Source of the DNA: CAZJCK01 sp964544635
Lineage (GTDB): Bacteria; Zixibacteria; MSB-5A5; GN15; FEB-12
Direction: 5' to 3'
NCBI GenBank assembly: GCA_964544635.1
Contig: CAZJCK010000067.1
Span: forward strand, 1 to 17,231
DNA: 17,231 nucleotides
Of the stretch, positions 1 to 8,221 are shown one piece after another; within the stretch, counting starts at the first letter, position 1; every line of letters starts with the position of its first letter. Under the pieces are notes generated by a model that had not been told where the DNA came from, did not search any database, and saw only the letters and a list, made by a program, of their open reading frames with translations. The position numbers and the translations under genes were made by a program.

Positions 1-854
<854 letters not shown>

Positions 855-958
855 AAAATTTTCAAGCCTTAAGGTACCCCAACATGCGCAGCGATGCGCC
901 CTGGGCGGCCTGCTGGGCGATACCGTTTAGCAACAAGCAAAAGAATATGCCACAAATT

Positions 959-1077
959 TCTCGGTGGTTATAGCGGCGGGGTCACACCTGTTCCCATTCC
1001 GAACACAGCAGTTAAGCCCGTCTACGTCGATGGTACTGCAGCGGAGACGCTGTGGGAGAGTAGAAAGCTGCCGGGGT
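959..1077 (+). rRNA. 5S ribosomal RNA
   Basis: This is the 5S rRNA, about 105 bases after the 23S end. It is recognised by GGGGTCACACCTGTTCCCATTCC, CCGAACACAGCAGTTAAGC and the 3' part GATGGTACTGC...GGGAGAGTAGAAAGCTGCC. The terminal stem forms between CTCGG at 960-964 and CCGGG near 1071-1075, which sets the ends to within a few bases. The 23S-5S spacer (855-958) holds no tRNA; it contains only short inverted repeats such as GCGCAGCGATGCGC. The order 23S-5S with a terminator right after fits the distal end of a normal rRNA operon. Confidence 0.95.
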
Positions 1078-1082
1078 TAATC

Positions 1083-1120
1083 AAAGCCCTCTTCGATCTT
1101 TCGATCGGAGAGGGCTTTTG
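1083..1120 (+). terminator. Rho-independent terminator of the rRNA operon
   Basis: A perfect 9-bp stem is formed by AAGCCCTCT (1084-1092) and AGAGGGCTT (1109-1117), followed by a short T run (TTTTG). The loop contains further pairing (CGATC/GATCG). It starts six bases after 5S, as expected for the end of an rRNA operon. Confidence 0.85.
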
Positions 1121-1214
1121 TGTTGCGGCTGGTGAGGGCCAGCATTGGTTTTGTAAGGCCGCCAACTGGCAATCTGCATGGCGAATCGCCTGTCGCACAC
1201 GACATCGCTGTCCA

Positions 1215-1243
1215 TTGACTGCAAGAATGTGATACATTAGCTA
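1215..1243 (+). promoter_or_regulatory. Weak candidate promoter for the restriction-modification genes
   Basis: The 184-base stretch 1121-1304 holds no gene. It contains a TTGACT hexamer (1215-1220) with a poor -10 (TAGCTA, 1238-1243) after 17 bases. An alternative is an extended -10, TGATACATT at 1230-1238. Either would place transcription start about 50-60 bases ahead of the methyltransferase. No GACT/AGTC C-box typical of controller-protein systems is visible. This is a weak call, made because the island follows a strong terminator and so needs its own promoter. Confidence 0.22.
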
Positions 1244-1304
1244 TTGCGCGGGGCTCCTAATCGGCGTACGCTTAAGCTGTCTATGTGACAGAAACAAGAG
1301 ATCT

Positions 1305-2363
1305 ATGAAAGAAAGAGAATCGCTACAAGACGAACAAAGAGTGATCGAGGCGCTTGAAAAGTATCTTGGAGCGCGCAGCACTAAATGGACGGAGTCAGTC
1401 ATTTCCTCGCGTGTGCCGGATTTGGCGAAGGACCCGCGCTTTCTAGCGTTACAGCGCGAATTGGTTGTTCAATTGCCAACTCAGCATTTTCTCCGTAGAG
1501 GCGATGCTCGCCAGCTGGCGTTCATACCGGAAGACTCCGTTCATCTGATCGTTACATCTCCACCATACTGGAGCCTGAAGCGATACGAGGACAATCCGGA
1601 TCAACTTGGTCACATCGAGGGATATGAAGAATTTCTTGCTGAATTGACGGATGTGCTGATGGAGTGTTATCACAAACTTCGGATTGGCGGAAGGCTGGTC
1701 TGTGTCGTCGGTGACGTATGTTTGTCAAGACGCAAGAACAATGGGCGCCACGTAGTTGTACCTCTTCACGCTTCTATTCTGGAGATTGGTCGCCGTATCG
1801 GTTTCGACCCGTTGGCCCCAATAATCTGGTACAAGATAAGCAACGCCTCTTACGAGATGGCCGGTTCGAGCGGCTTTCTCGGTAAACCTTACGAACCCAA
1901 TGCTGTTGTGAAGAACGACTTCGAATTCGTTCTATCATTGCGAAAGCCTGGTGGATATCGACGTCCATCGTTTGCCAAGCGGCTATTGAGCATTATTCAC
2001 GAGGAAGAATACAGTAGATCTTTCAAGCAAATTTGGTCGGATATTCCAGGTGCGAGTACACGCCATCACCCGGCTCCATATCCTGAAGCGCTGGCATCCA
2101 GGATAATTAGGATGTTCAGTTTCGTTGACGATACCGTTCTCGACCCTTTTGTAGGTACCGGCACAACAATGCTCGCTGCTGCCAATTCGGGCAGAAACAG
2201 CATAGGGTCTGACATAGAATTTTCATACTTGCGTTACGCTGCAAGTCGGCTGGATAATGAACTACGGTCGCTTGTCAGAAACGCCAATTGCACCATTGAA
2301 CTCGACTCAAATGGGGCTGAGAATGAACTTGAAATTCGACGAACTGGTTCGAACGGCAGTTAA
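1305..2363 (+). CDS. Type II DNA methyltransferase, beta class (SPPY; putative m4C), partner of the XhoI-like nuclease
   Basis: This 352-residue DNA methyltransferase belongs to the N6-adenine/N4-cytosine family (Pfam N6_N4_Mtase type). Catalytic motif IV is TSPPYW at residues 84-89, and the SAM-binding motif I is DPFVGTGTT at 280-288, followed by GSDIE at 301-305. The order IV then I, with the target-recognition part between them, defines the beta class. A Ser in the first position of motif IV is usually linked to N4-cytosine methylation, whereas DPPY usually marks N6-adenine; this is inference. The job would be to protect the host from the neighbouring nuclease. The start ATG at 1305 has only a weak Shine-Dalgarno (AAGAG, about 5 bases ahead). 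The 3' end overlaps the nuclease gene by 41 bases. Base composition is lower in GC than the flanks, which suggests transfer. Confidence 0.92.
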   Translation: MKERESLQDEQRVIEALEKYLGARSTKWTESVISSRVPDLAKDPRFLALQRELVVQLPTQHFLRRGDARQLAFIPEDSVHLIVTSPPYWSLKRYEDNPDQLGHIEGYEEFLAELTDVLMECYHKLRIGGRLVCVVGDVCLSRRKNNGRHVVVPLHASILEIGRRIGFDPLAPIIWYKISNASYEMAGSSGFLGKPYEPNAVVKNDFEFVLSLRKPGGYRRPSFAKRLLSIIHEEEYSRSFKQIWSDIPGASTRHHPAPYPEALASRIIRMFSFVDDTVLDPFVGTGTTMLAAANSGRNSIGSDIEFSYLRYAASRLDNELRSLVRNANCTIELDSNGAENELEIRRTGSNGS

Positions 2364-3048
2364 GCACTTTTGGACAACGCGGAGCACACAGGGGAAGAAG
2401 CAGGGAGCGAAGACGGGTAGAAAGGACTCCGGGACAAGGGCCGAGGCCACTGGTGGGGCTCAGATGGACGGCTTTATAGAGCTAGTTCGGAGTATTATAG
2501 TAGAAGTGGGTATTTCCCGCGATGCAATTTCATTTGAAAAGGGCAGAGTTGAGTTGCCCGGGTATTTTAGGGCCGAAAAGCAATGGGATACTCTCGTGAT
2601 CGTTGACCGTCAACTAATTGCAGCACTAGAGTTCAAGTCCCATGTCGGGCCATCGTTTGGCAACAACCTTAACAACAGAACCGAAGAAGCGGTTGGTAGC
2701 GGATTGGACTTACGATTGGCCTATCGAGATGGTGCCTTTGAACCGGCTTCTGCTCCATGGATGGGCTACTGGCTACTACTCGAAGATTGCGAGGCCGTCA
2801 AGAGGCCGGTTCGTGTAAAGGAGCCGCACTTTTCCGTCTTCGAAGATTTCAAGGGGGCCACATATTTGGAGCGCTATCAACTAATGACAACGAAGCTGGT
2901 CCGAGAGCGGCTATACGATGCGGCATGTCTTATTTGCTCTCCCAAGTCGGCAGTGACAACGGGCAACTTCTCAGTTCCGTCTGAAGAGTTATCGGTTCAC
3001 AAGTTCTGTCAGTCGCTTGTAGCCCGAGCCATAGCGACGACAAAGTAA
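2323..3048 (+). CDS. XhoI/PaeR7I-family type II restriction endonuclease
   Basis: This is a predicted 241-residue nuclease of the XhoI family (XhoI itself, from memory, is close to 245 residues). Family members cut CTCGAG. Family-specific blocks are TGGAQMDGF (43-51), ELPGYFRAEKQWD (77-89), LEFKSHVGPSFGNN (102-115), NNRTEEAVGS (117-126) and HFSVFEDFKGATYL (169-182). The PD-(D/E)xK catalytic set is most likely D89 with E103 and K105 in the E-F-K element. Start choice: ATG 2323 gives a family-like N-terminus (MNLKFDELV); ATG 2311 or 2257 in the same frame would add 4 or 22 residues. The frame overlaps the methyltransferase end, so expression is probably translationally coupled. No terminator follows, so transcription could run on into the next gene. 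Cleavage specificity is inferred from the family, not seen. Confidence 0.93.
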   Translation: MNLKFDELVRTAVKHFWTTRSTQGKKQGAKTGRKDSGTRAEATGGAQMDGFIELVRSIIVEVGISRDAISFEKGRVELPGYFRAEKQWDTLVIVDRQLIAALEFKSHVGPSFGNNLNNRTEEAVGSGLDLRLAYRDGAFEPASAPWMGYWLLLEDCEAVKRPVRVKEPHFSVFEDFKGATYLERYQLMTTKLVRERLYDAACLICSPKSAVTTGNFSVPSEELSVHKFCQSLVARAIATTK

Positions 3049-3083
3049 ATGAAGAGGCTCCCACTAAGGAGGGCTGGTGCCAA

Positions 3084-5099
3084 ATGGCGTCTCTTCGTAC
3101 CGCATATACCATCGCCGCCATCGTCCCCCTCGGCCTCATCATCTCCGCACTCCTCGACCCGACCCGCAACTGGGCGCTCTCCTTCGGCGCCTACCTCGAC
3201 ACCACTACCACCATCATCTGGCTCGGCACCGCTACACTTTTCGTCCTCGCTGCCGCCGTCATCAAACTCCCCGTACCAGCTGAAAAGCAGTCGCCGCCAA
3301 CTCGCCGCGACCTGACGATCGCCGTCGCCTGCACCGCTGTCACCGCCCTGCTGTTCATAGTCTTTCGCACCAGGTTCCATTTCCTGGGCGACGGTTACGC
3401 TCTGCTGGCCACGCTCGCCACCGAGTCGCCCCATCTCAAGTTCCGCCAGGTCGGTGAAACCATGCTGCACTACTGGCTGACCCGTGCCGCCGGCGGGGGA
3501 GAGGACGGTGCGCTGTTCTCCTTCCGCTTTTTGTCGATCCTGTCCGGCGCTCTTGTCCTGATCGCAACTGTCTTCTTTGCTCGGCGCCTAAACAGCCGTG
3601 CCGCCTTCTGGCTCTTCTTCTTCGGCATAGCTACCGGCGGCCAGATGCTTCTTTTTTTCGGCTATGTCGAGCAGTACTCCATCTTCAATCTCGGCATCGC
3701 CGCTTTCCTGTTCACCGGCCTGTTGGTCGCCGACGGCGGCCTTTCACGGTTCTGGGTGTTAGTTCCGCTGGCGGTCACGATCATCCTTCATATCCTCGGC
3801 CTCATGCTGATACTGCCTGCACTTTATCTGTTGATCGCGCCGGAGACGCGAAAGAGACTCGCGCGACGTGTCTCTGTCCCCCTTCGCTGGACCCTCGCTG
3901 TCCTCCTGCTGATCCTCGCCACCGTGGCTTACTGGCAACTGACCAACACCGTCAGCTTCGTCGGCCTCGCCTTTCTGCCGATCTTTCCGCACGAACTGAC
4001 TTTCGACAATTACTGGCTCTTCTCGCTGTCGCACCTGATCGACTACCTCAACCTGCTGATTGTCAGCGGTCCCGCGCTGATCGTACTCGTCCCGCTTATC
4101 TGGAGCGGCCTCCGTCGCGCAAAACAAAACGAGCGTCCCCCGGGGGCGGTCTTTCTTCTCATCACCAGTGCCGTCGCTCTGCTGCTCGCTTTCACTGTCG
4201 ACCCCAAACTCGGCATGCCGCGCGACATCGACCTGCTTACATTCCTTGCGACGGTACTGACAGTCGTCGCCTGGTACCTCTTCACAACCGTTGTTCCGAT
4301 CTCTGGCGCCACGCAGCGTGTCGGCATCATCGCCATCCTGCTCTCCGCTATCGTTCTGAGCGGTCGCGTCGCCACCCTGCAATCCGAGGAACCGGCAGTC
4401 AGCCAACTCAACCACCACCTGTCGCTCTATCACTCTCGCAGCCGGAGTGGGTATGTTCAGCTTTCGCAGCTATACCGCGAGACTGGCCGCCGCGACCAAT
4501 ACGACACCATCAAACGCGAGTGGATGGCTGGTCATCCCGCTGTCAACCTTCTCGACCGCGCCGAAGCGCTCGGTCAACAGGGTCGATGCGACGAAGCGAT
4601 CGTTCTTGCCCGCCAGTCAATCCAGCACGATTCGATGTACCCGGATCCGTATGTCACTATCGGTAACTGCTTGGTGAAGCTCGGCCGTTACACAGAAGCG
4701 ATCCCCGTCCTGCGCACCGCTCTGGCGCTCAACCCTGATCACATCATTGCCTGGAATGCCCTCGGTGTTGCCCTCGGCAACACTGGGCGGCAGGAAGAAT
4801 CTATCGTTGCCCTGGAAAAGGCTCTTGTCGGCGATACCCTCTATGCCGTGGCTGAATTTAACAAAGCCAACGCTCACTTCTACGCCAACCAGATGGACCA
4901 GTATCGTTACCACTTGCGCCGCGCCGTCGAAAGCACCACCATGCCACCCCGCGTCTACCTGACTCAGCTCCGGTACTGGCTTGAGGAGCGCAAGTTCGAC
5001 TCTTCCCGCTGGCTCTATCACAGCCGCCTTGTAAACAAGCTCTCGCCCGAGCAACGGAACGACGTCGAATCACGTTTCCCGCAGCTCAAGACCGATTGA
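3084..5099 (+). CDS. Multi-spanning membrane protein with C-terminal TPRs (possible GT-C glycosyltransferase, TMTC-like layout)
   Basis: This is a 671-residue protein. Residues 1 to about 435 contain ten or more hydrophobic segments; residues about 485-610 contain at least three tetratricopeptide repeats (examples: AEALGQQGRCDEAIVLARQS, GNCLVKLGRYTEAIPVLRTA, GVALGNTGRQEESIVALEKA). A short loop after an early membrane segment carries FLGDGY (101-105 region), and a later one GYVEQY (193-198); a loop acidic residue there resembles GT-C glycosyltransferases. A membrane region with C-terminal TPRs recalls eukaryotic TMTC O-mannosyltransferases. The family assignment is therefore inference; a plain TPR membrane protein is the safe name. 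AAGGAGGG at 3066-3073 sits ten bases before the ATG, supporting this start. It lies 35 bases after the nuclease gene, but its higher GC and different codon use suggest it was there before the island. Confidence 0.85.
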   Translation: MASLRTAYTIAAIVPLGLIISALLDPTRNWALSFGAYLDTTTTIIWLGTATLFVLAAAVIKLPVPAEKQSPPTRRDLTIAVACTAVTALLFIVFRTRFHFLGDGYALLATLATESPHLKFRQVGETMLHYWLTRAAGGGEDGALFSFRFLSILSGALVLIATVFFARRLNSRAAFWLFFFGIATGGQMLLFFGYVEQYSIFNLGIAAFLFTGLLVADGGLSRFWVLVPLAVTIILHILGLMLILPALYLLIAPETRKRLARRVSVPLRWTLAVLLLILATVAYWQLTNTVSFVGLAFLPIFPHELTFDNYWLFSLSHLIDYLNLLIVSGPALIVLVPLIWSGLRRAKQNERPPGAVFLLITSAVALLLAFTVDPKLGMPRDIDLLTFLATVLTVVAWYLFTTVVPISGATQRVGIIAILLSAIVLSGRVATLQSEEPAVSQLNHHLSLYHSRSRSGYVQLSQLYRETGRRDQYDTIKREWMAGHPAVNLLDRAEALGQQGRCDEAIVLARQSIQHDSMYPDPYVTIGNCLVKLGRYTEAIPVLRTALALNPDHIIAWNALGVALGNTGRQEESIVALEKALVGDTLYAVAEFNKANAHFYANQMDQYRYHLRRAVESTTMPPRVYLTQLRYWLEERKFDSSRWLYHSRLVNKLSPEQRNDVESRFPQLKTD

Positions 5100-5121
5100 A
5101 TCACATTTGACCGACCAGCCC

Positions 5122-5150
5122 TTGCATTTTCGGCCCAGGCAGGCCATATT
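5122..5150 (+). promoter_or_regulatory. Candidate sigma70-type promoter for the Cys/His-rich exported protein
   Basis: TTGCAT (5122-5127) and CATATT (5145-5150) are separated by exactly 17 bases, each matching four of six consensus positions. Transcription would start near 5157, leaving a leader of about 75 bases before the ATG at 5232. The rest of the 132-base gap after the TPR gene shows no convincing terminator. Confidence 0.4.
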
Positions 5151-5231
5151 TAGATCGTACGACACTATCGGCCACAGCCGAATCCACGCCGTACATCAGT
5201 CAGACAAACTTAATGAAACGGAGGGAACCGT

Positions 5232-5744
5232 ATGAAACGTGCACTATTGTTCACCGGCCTGATCCTCGCCTTCCTCGGCGCCATCGCGCTTGCTGGCGAC
5301 CAAACAGCCTGGTTCGACATGAATAACTGCGAGATGTGCCAGATCTGGTTTGGTGACGCTCAGATGATGCAGGCCATGAAATGGGAACAGCACAAGACGA
5401 AGGACGGCATGCTCTCCATCACGACCGTCGCGCCGGAATATCTCGATAAGTATCGCGAAGCCGACAAAGCGGCCTCCAAGCTGGGCGATACACTGAGGTC
5501 CGGCTATCAGGCCACATTGTGCGGTTGCTGTTCGGTAATGGGTACCTCCATGGCCCACGGTGCCACCATGGAACACATCCTCACCGACAACGGCAGCGTG
5601 TTGCTATTGACCGTCGATAAACCGGAGGTTGTCGAAGAAATCCACGCCATCGTCGACCGCAACAAAATGGAGATGGCGAAGATGATGGGTGAACCGAAAG
5701 AACACGACCATGACCATGACGGTGACGGCCATCCCGACCACTAA
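5232..5744 (+). CDS. Exported Cys- and His-rich small protein, putative metal binding
   Basis: This 170-residue protein of unrecognised family has a clear signal peptide (residues 1-21, hydrophobic core LLFTGLILAFLGAIAL, cleavage likely after ALA). The mature part has NCEMCQIW (C33, C36), a second cluster CGCC (C97, C99, C100) and a C-terminal tail rich in His and Asp (EHDHDHDGDGHPDH, 157-170), all plausible ligands for a transition metal. Many methionines (MMQAMKW, MEMAKMMG) would suit copper, but that is speculation. GGAGGG at 5220-5225 precedes the ATG by six bases. A promoter (5122-5150) and terminator (5770-5794) frame it as a single-gene transcript. I do not recognise a named family and assign no function. 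Confidence 0.85.
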   Translation: MKRALLFTGLILAFLGAIALAGDQTAWFDMNNCEMCQIWFGDAQMMQAMKWEQHKTKDGMLSITTVAPEYLDKYREADKAASKLGDTLRSGYQATLCGCCSVMGTSMAHGATMEHILTDNGSVLLLTVDKPEVVEEIHAIVDRNKMEMAKMMGEPKEHDHDHDGDGHPDH

Positions 5745-5769
5745 GACCTGGCCGAAGCGAAACTTAATT

Positions 5770-5794
5770 GCCCGCCCCCGCGGGCTTTTCTTTT
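5770..5794 (+). terminator. Rho-independent terminator after the Cys/His-rich protein
   Basis: A six-base GC stem, GCCCGC (5770-5775) with GCGGGC (5780-5785), has a CCCC loop and is followed by TTTTCTTTT. It lies 25 bases after the stop codon. Confidence 0.85.
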
Positions 5795-5871
5795 GCCCGT
5801 ACCGGCCGCTCCCGATTCCTCAAACAATTCCGCTTTCAATCTGTTGTTCTATATGGAGAAAGGAGTGCTGA

Positions 5872-6114
5872 ATGTCACAACAACCCTCACGATTAAGAAG
5901 GCTGCGTAAAATAGTCGTCACCATCCTCGGCGTCGCCATTGTCCTCTTCGGCCTCATCCTGATGGTCTTTCCCGGGCCCGGCCTGGTTGTCGCCGCGCTC
6001 GGCCTGGCATTGCTTGGATTGGAGTACGGTTGGGCGAAGCGCATGGCCTCGTGGATGCGCGGCATGATCGATCGGTTCCTCAGGCGAGAGAAAGAGTCGG
6101 CATCAAAAGACTGA
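5872..6114 (+). CDS. PGPGW-family small membrane protein
   Basis: This is an 80-residue protein with a basic N-terminus (RLRRLRK), two hydrophobic segments (about 14-31 and 37-52) and the hallmark FPGPG between them (33-37; the Trp of PGPGW is replaced by Leu). The tail is basic and charged. These features match the putative transmembrane PGPGW family, whose biochemical role is not established. AAGGAG at 5860-5865 is six bases before ATG 5872. Its stop codon (6112-6114) directly abuts the stop codon of the antiporter gene on the opposite strand, with no base between and no visible terminator. Confidence 0.85.
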   Translation: MSQQPSRLRRLRKIVVTILGVAIVLFGLILMVFPGPGLVVAALGLALLGLEYGWAKRMASWMRGMIDRFLRREKESASKD

Positions 6115-8052
6115 TCACTTTTTACCGTCCTCCGACTCAGACGGTGGCGTCTCCGACTTCTCCTTCTCGGTCGTCGCCGCGGCATTCTTCTGCGATCGCT
6201 TGTCTTCCTCTTCCGCCCGCTGGCTGCTACGACGTCGCGCTTCCGACGTCGATTCGTCCTCTGGCAGCGGATCGACCAGGCTGATCAGTTTCATGCCCGG
6301 ACGCAGCGTCGGCCTCGATTCGGTCGTAAAGAAGGCCAGTTCCTTTTCCTCAGTAATCACAAACAACGGTAAGGCCGACTCGCCGTACATTTCCTTGAAC
6401 TTTTCGAAGGTATACTCGCCCGTCAGCGACGTTTTTTTCAGGGTTGCTCCTTCGCGGTAGCGCTGCTGAACATAGTCGAACGTCGCCTTTTCCGAGAACA
6501 TCAACCTTCCCCGCAAGTGTTGCGGCATCGGTTTCCCTTTCGAGCCCGACTTCACAGTCGGCACCAGTTGGTACACCTCCTTGCGACCGAAGGTATCGAC
6601 AAAATGCAGCGCCGCCAGGGCGTTGACCTCATCGTTCGGCGTCATCGCCGCCAGCCGGCCGATTCCCTCGAGATCCAGCTCATACATCAGTTCTTCCGAC
6701 ATCAGGTTGGCATAGTACGCCCGCAGGCCGATCTTTCGAGAGCGCGTAATCGCCGACCAGTTGGTATCGACCAGGGCGACCTGGATCCCCTCCTTGTGGA
6801 GCATGGCGGCCATGTCGCGCGCCCATTCCGGTGCCCCACCAAACAGGACACCCTGGGGATTGGGCTGCGCCAGCTTCAGCCAGCGGGCGACTGGCGACGC
6901 CGTCAGTCCGTACACCGTAACCGTCCCGATAATCACCAGGAAGGTGATCGACACGATGGTATCGGCGTTCTGGTAGCCCAGATCCTCGAGACGGAGCGCG
7001 AACACCGCGGTAACCGCCGCCGCGACAATCCCGCGCGGCGCCATCCAGCCGACAAAGGCACGTTCCTTCATGCTCAGTTGTGTACCGATGGTCGACAGCC
7101 CGACCGCCACCGGACGGACCAGCAGGATCAGCAGCGCCACGAATATCCAGTCGCTCGGATCGAGCATCTTCTCAGGCGTCATGTCTACGCGCGCCGCGAG
7201 AATGACGAACAAGCTCGAGATAAGAAGTACTCGGAGGTTTTCTTTGAACTCCAGGATATGACGAATCGACACGAACCGCTGATTGGCCAGCGCGATTCCC
7301 ATGACTGTCACTGCCAGCAGTCCCGACTCCGGCTGAAAGTGATTCGACAGAATGTAGCAAACAACCACCATCATTAAGGCGACGCCATTCTGGAGGAAGT
7401 CGGGAATGAGATACCGCCGAATAAGCAGCACGATCGCCGCGGCACATACCAGACCGGTCAGTGTTCCGAGGACCAGCGCCGCCACAACCCCCTCGATCAC
7501 TGCCGCCGTCGCCGCCGACCCGCCCTGGGCCGCGATGGCCTCGAATACGAGAACCGCCAGGATGGCGCCAATCGGATCGTTGATGATGCCTTCCCACTTG
7601 ATGATGGAGCTGACCCGTCCTTTCGGACGGACCTGCCGGAGCAGGGGAATGATTACGGTCGGCCCCGAGACAACCAGCACCGCGCCCAACAGGATCGACA
7701 GGTTCAGCGGCAGCCCCAACAGGGCCCACGCCAGCAGGGCCGACAGCACCCAGGTGACGAGGATACAGATCGTCGTCAGGTTTAGTACAACTTTACCTAA
7801 TTGACGTATTTCTCTGAAACGCAGGCTGAGCCCGCCCTCGAACAGGATCACCGCCACCGAAATGGAGACTACCGGAAAGAGCAGCTCACCGAATATTTCA
7901 TCCGGATGCAGAATCCCGGTAATTGGACCGGCGATAATGCCGCCTACCAACAGAAGCAGGATGGCCGGCAGGTGCAAACGCCAGGCCAGCCATTGTGACA
8001 GAATGCCGAGGATTATGATGGCGCCAAAGCCAATGAGGATTTCTTCTGACAA
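6115..8052 (-). CDS. CPA-type Na+/H+ antiporter with C-terminal nucleotide-binding-like domain
   Basis: This is a 645-residue inner-membrane cation/proton exchanger. About twelve hydrophobic segments fill residues 1-390, including VVSGPTVIIPLLRQ and the exchanger motif EGIINDPIGA, with the Asn-Asp pair at 158-159 expected to bind the ion, and WMAPRGIVAAA near 336. From about 401 a soluble TrkA-N/RCK-like Rossmann part follows (VLFGGAPEWARDMAAMLHKEG...VALVD), which would regulate transport by ligand binding. The last ~40 residues are charged and low in complexity. Start: TTG at 8052 has AAAGGAG (8061-8067) eight bases ahead and is followed at once by the first membrane segment. The upstream in-frame ATG at 8166 would add 38 unlikely residues and lies upstream of the best promoter. 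It is divergent from the MscS operon. Confidence 0.9.
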   Translation of the reverse strand: MSEEILIGFGAIIILGILSQWLAWRLHLPAILLLLVGGIIAGPITGILHPDEIFGELLFPVVSISVAVILFEGGLSLRFREIRQLGKVVLNLTTICILVTWVLSALLAWALLGLPLNLSILLGAVLVVSGPTVIIPLLRQVRPKGRVSSIIKWEGIINDPIGAILAVLVFEAIAAQGGSAATAAVIEGVVAALVLGTLTGLVCAAAIVLLIRRYLIPDFLQNGVALMMVVVCYILSNHFQPESGLLAVTVMGIALANQRFVSIRHILEFKENLRVLLISSLFVILAARVDMTPEKMLDPSDWIFVALLILLVRPVAVGLSTIGTQLSMKERAFVGWMAPRGIVAAAVTAVFALRLEDLGYQNADTIVSITFLVIIGTVTVYGLTASPVARWLKLAQPNPQGVLFGGAPEWARDMAAMLHKEGIQVALVDTNWSAITRSRKIGLRAYYANLMSEELMYELDLEGIGRLAAMTPNDEVNALAALHFVDTFGRKEVYQLVPTVKSGSKGKPMPQHLRGRLMFSEKATFDYVQQRYREGATLKKTSLTGEYTFEKFKEMYGESALPLFVITEEKELAFFTTESRPTLRPGMKLISLVDPLPEDESTSEARRRSSQRAEEEDKRSQKNAAATTEKEKSETPPSESEDGKK

Positions 8053-8074
8053 ACGTTGGTCTCCTTTGCCGATC

Positions 8075-8103
8075 AATATATCTTGTTCTCGTCGCACAAC
8101 CAA
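8075..8103 (-). promoter_or_regulatory. Candidate promoter of the antiporter gene
   Basis: On the minus strand, TTGGTT (8098-8103) and TATATT (8075-8080) are separated by 17 bases. Transcription would start near 8068, giving a short leader that still includes the AAAGGAG ribosome site at 8061-8067. This agrees with the TTG start at 8052. The opposite-strand promoter of the MscS gene must also lie in 8104-8210; TATATT at 8155-8160 is a possible -10 there, without a good -35. Confidence 0.4.
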
Positions 8104-8221
8104 ATGAAGATGCGTTCGTTCGGGATATTCCAAACAATGGCCCGATGGCGCTGTTATATTCGACATACGCAGCCACGGCCGCTAGTCGTTGTAGCGCACA
8201 CTATATCGAAAGGAACCTTGC

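Noticed and set aside
855..958. tRNA in the 23S-5S spacer
   Set aside because: No cloverleaf or T-loop sequence (GTTCRA context) is present, only short hairpins.
1121..1304. Controller protein gene or C-box for the R-M system
   Set aside because: No small helix-turn-helix frame and no GACT/AGTC repeat is visible ahead of the methyltransferase.
3759..4433. Open frame of 224 codons on the minus strand inside the TPR gene
   Set aside because: Shadow of a membrane-protein gene, highly charged and without motifs.
6517..7377. Open frame of 286 codons on the plus strand inside the antiporter gene
   Set aside because: Arg/His/Gln-rich shadow of the antiporter; the minus-strand frame has clear family motifs.
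8053..8166. ATG start for the antiporter at 8166
   Set aside because: The added 38 residues are hydrophilic and lie across the divergent control region; TTG at 8052 has a good ribosome site and a promoter just upstream.
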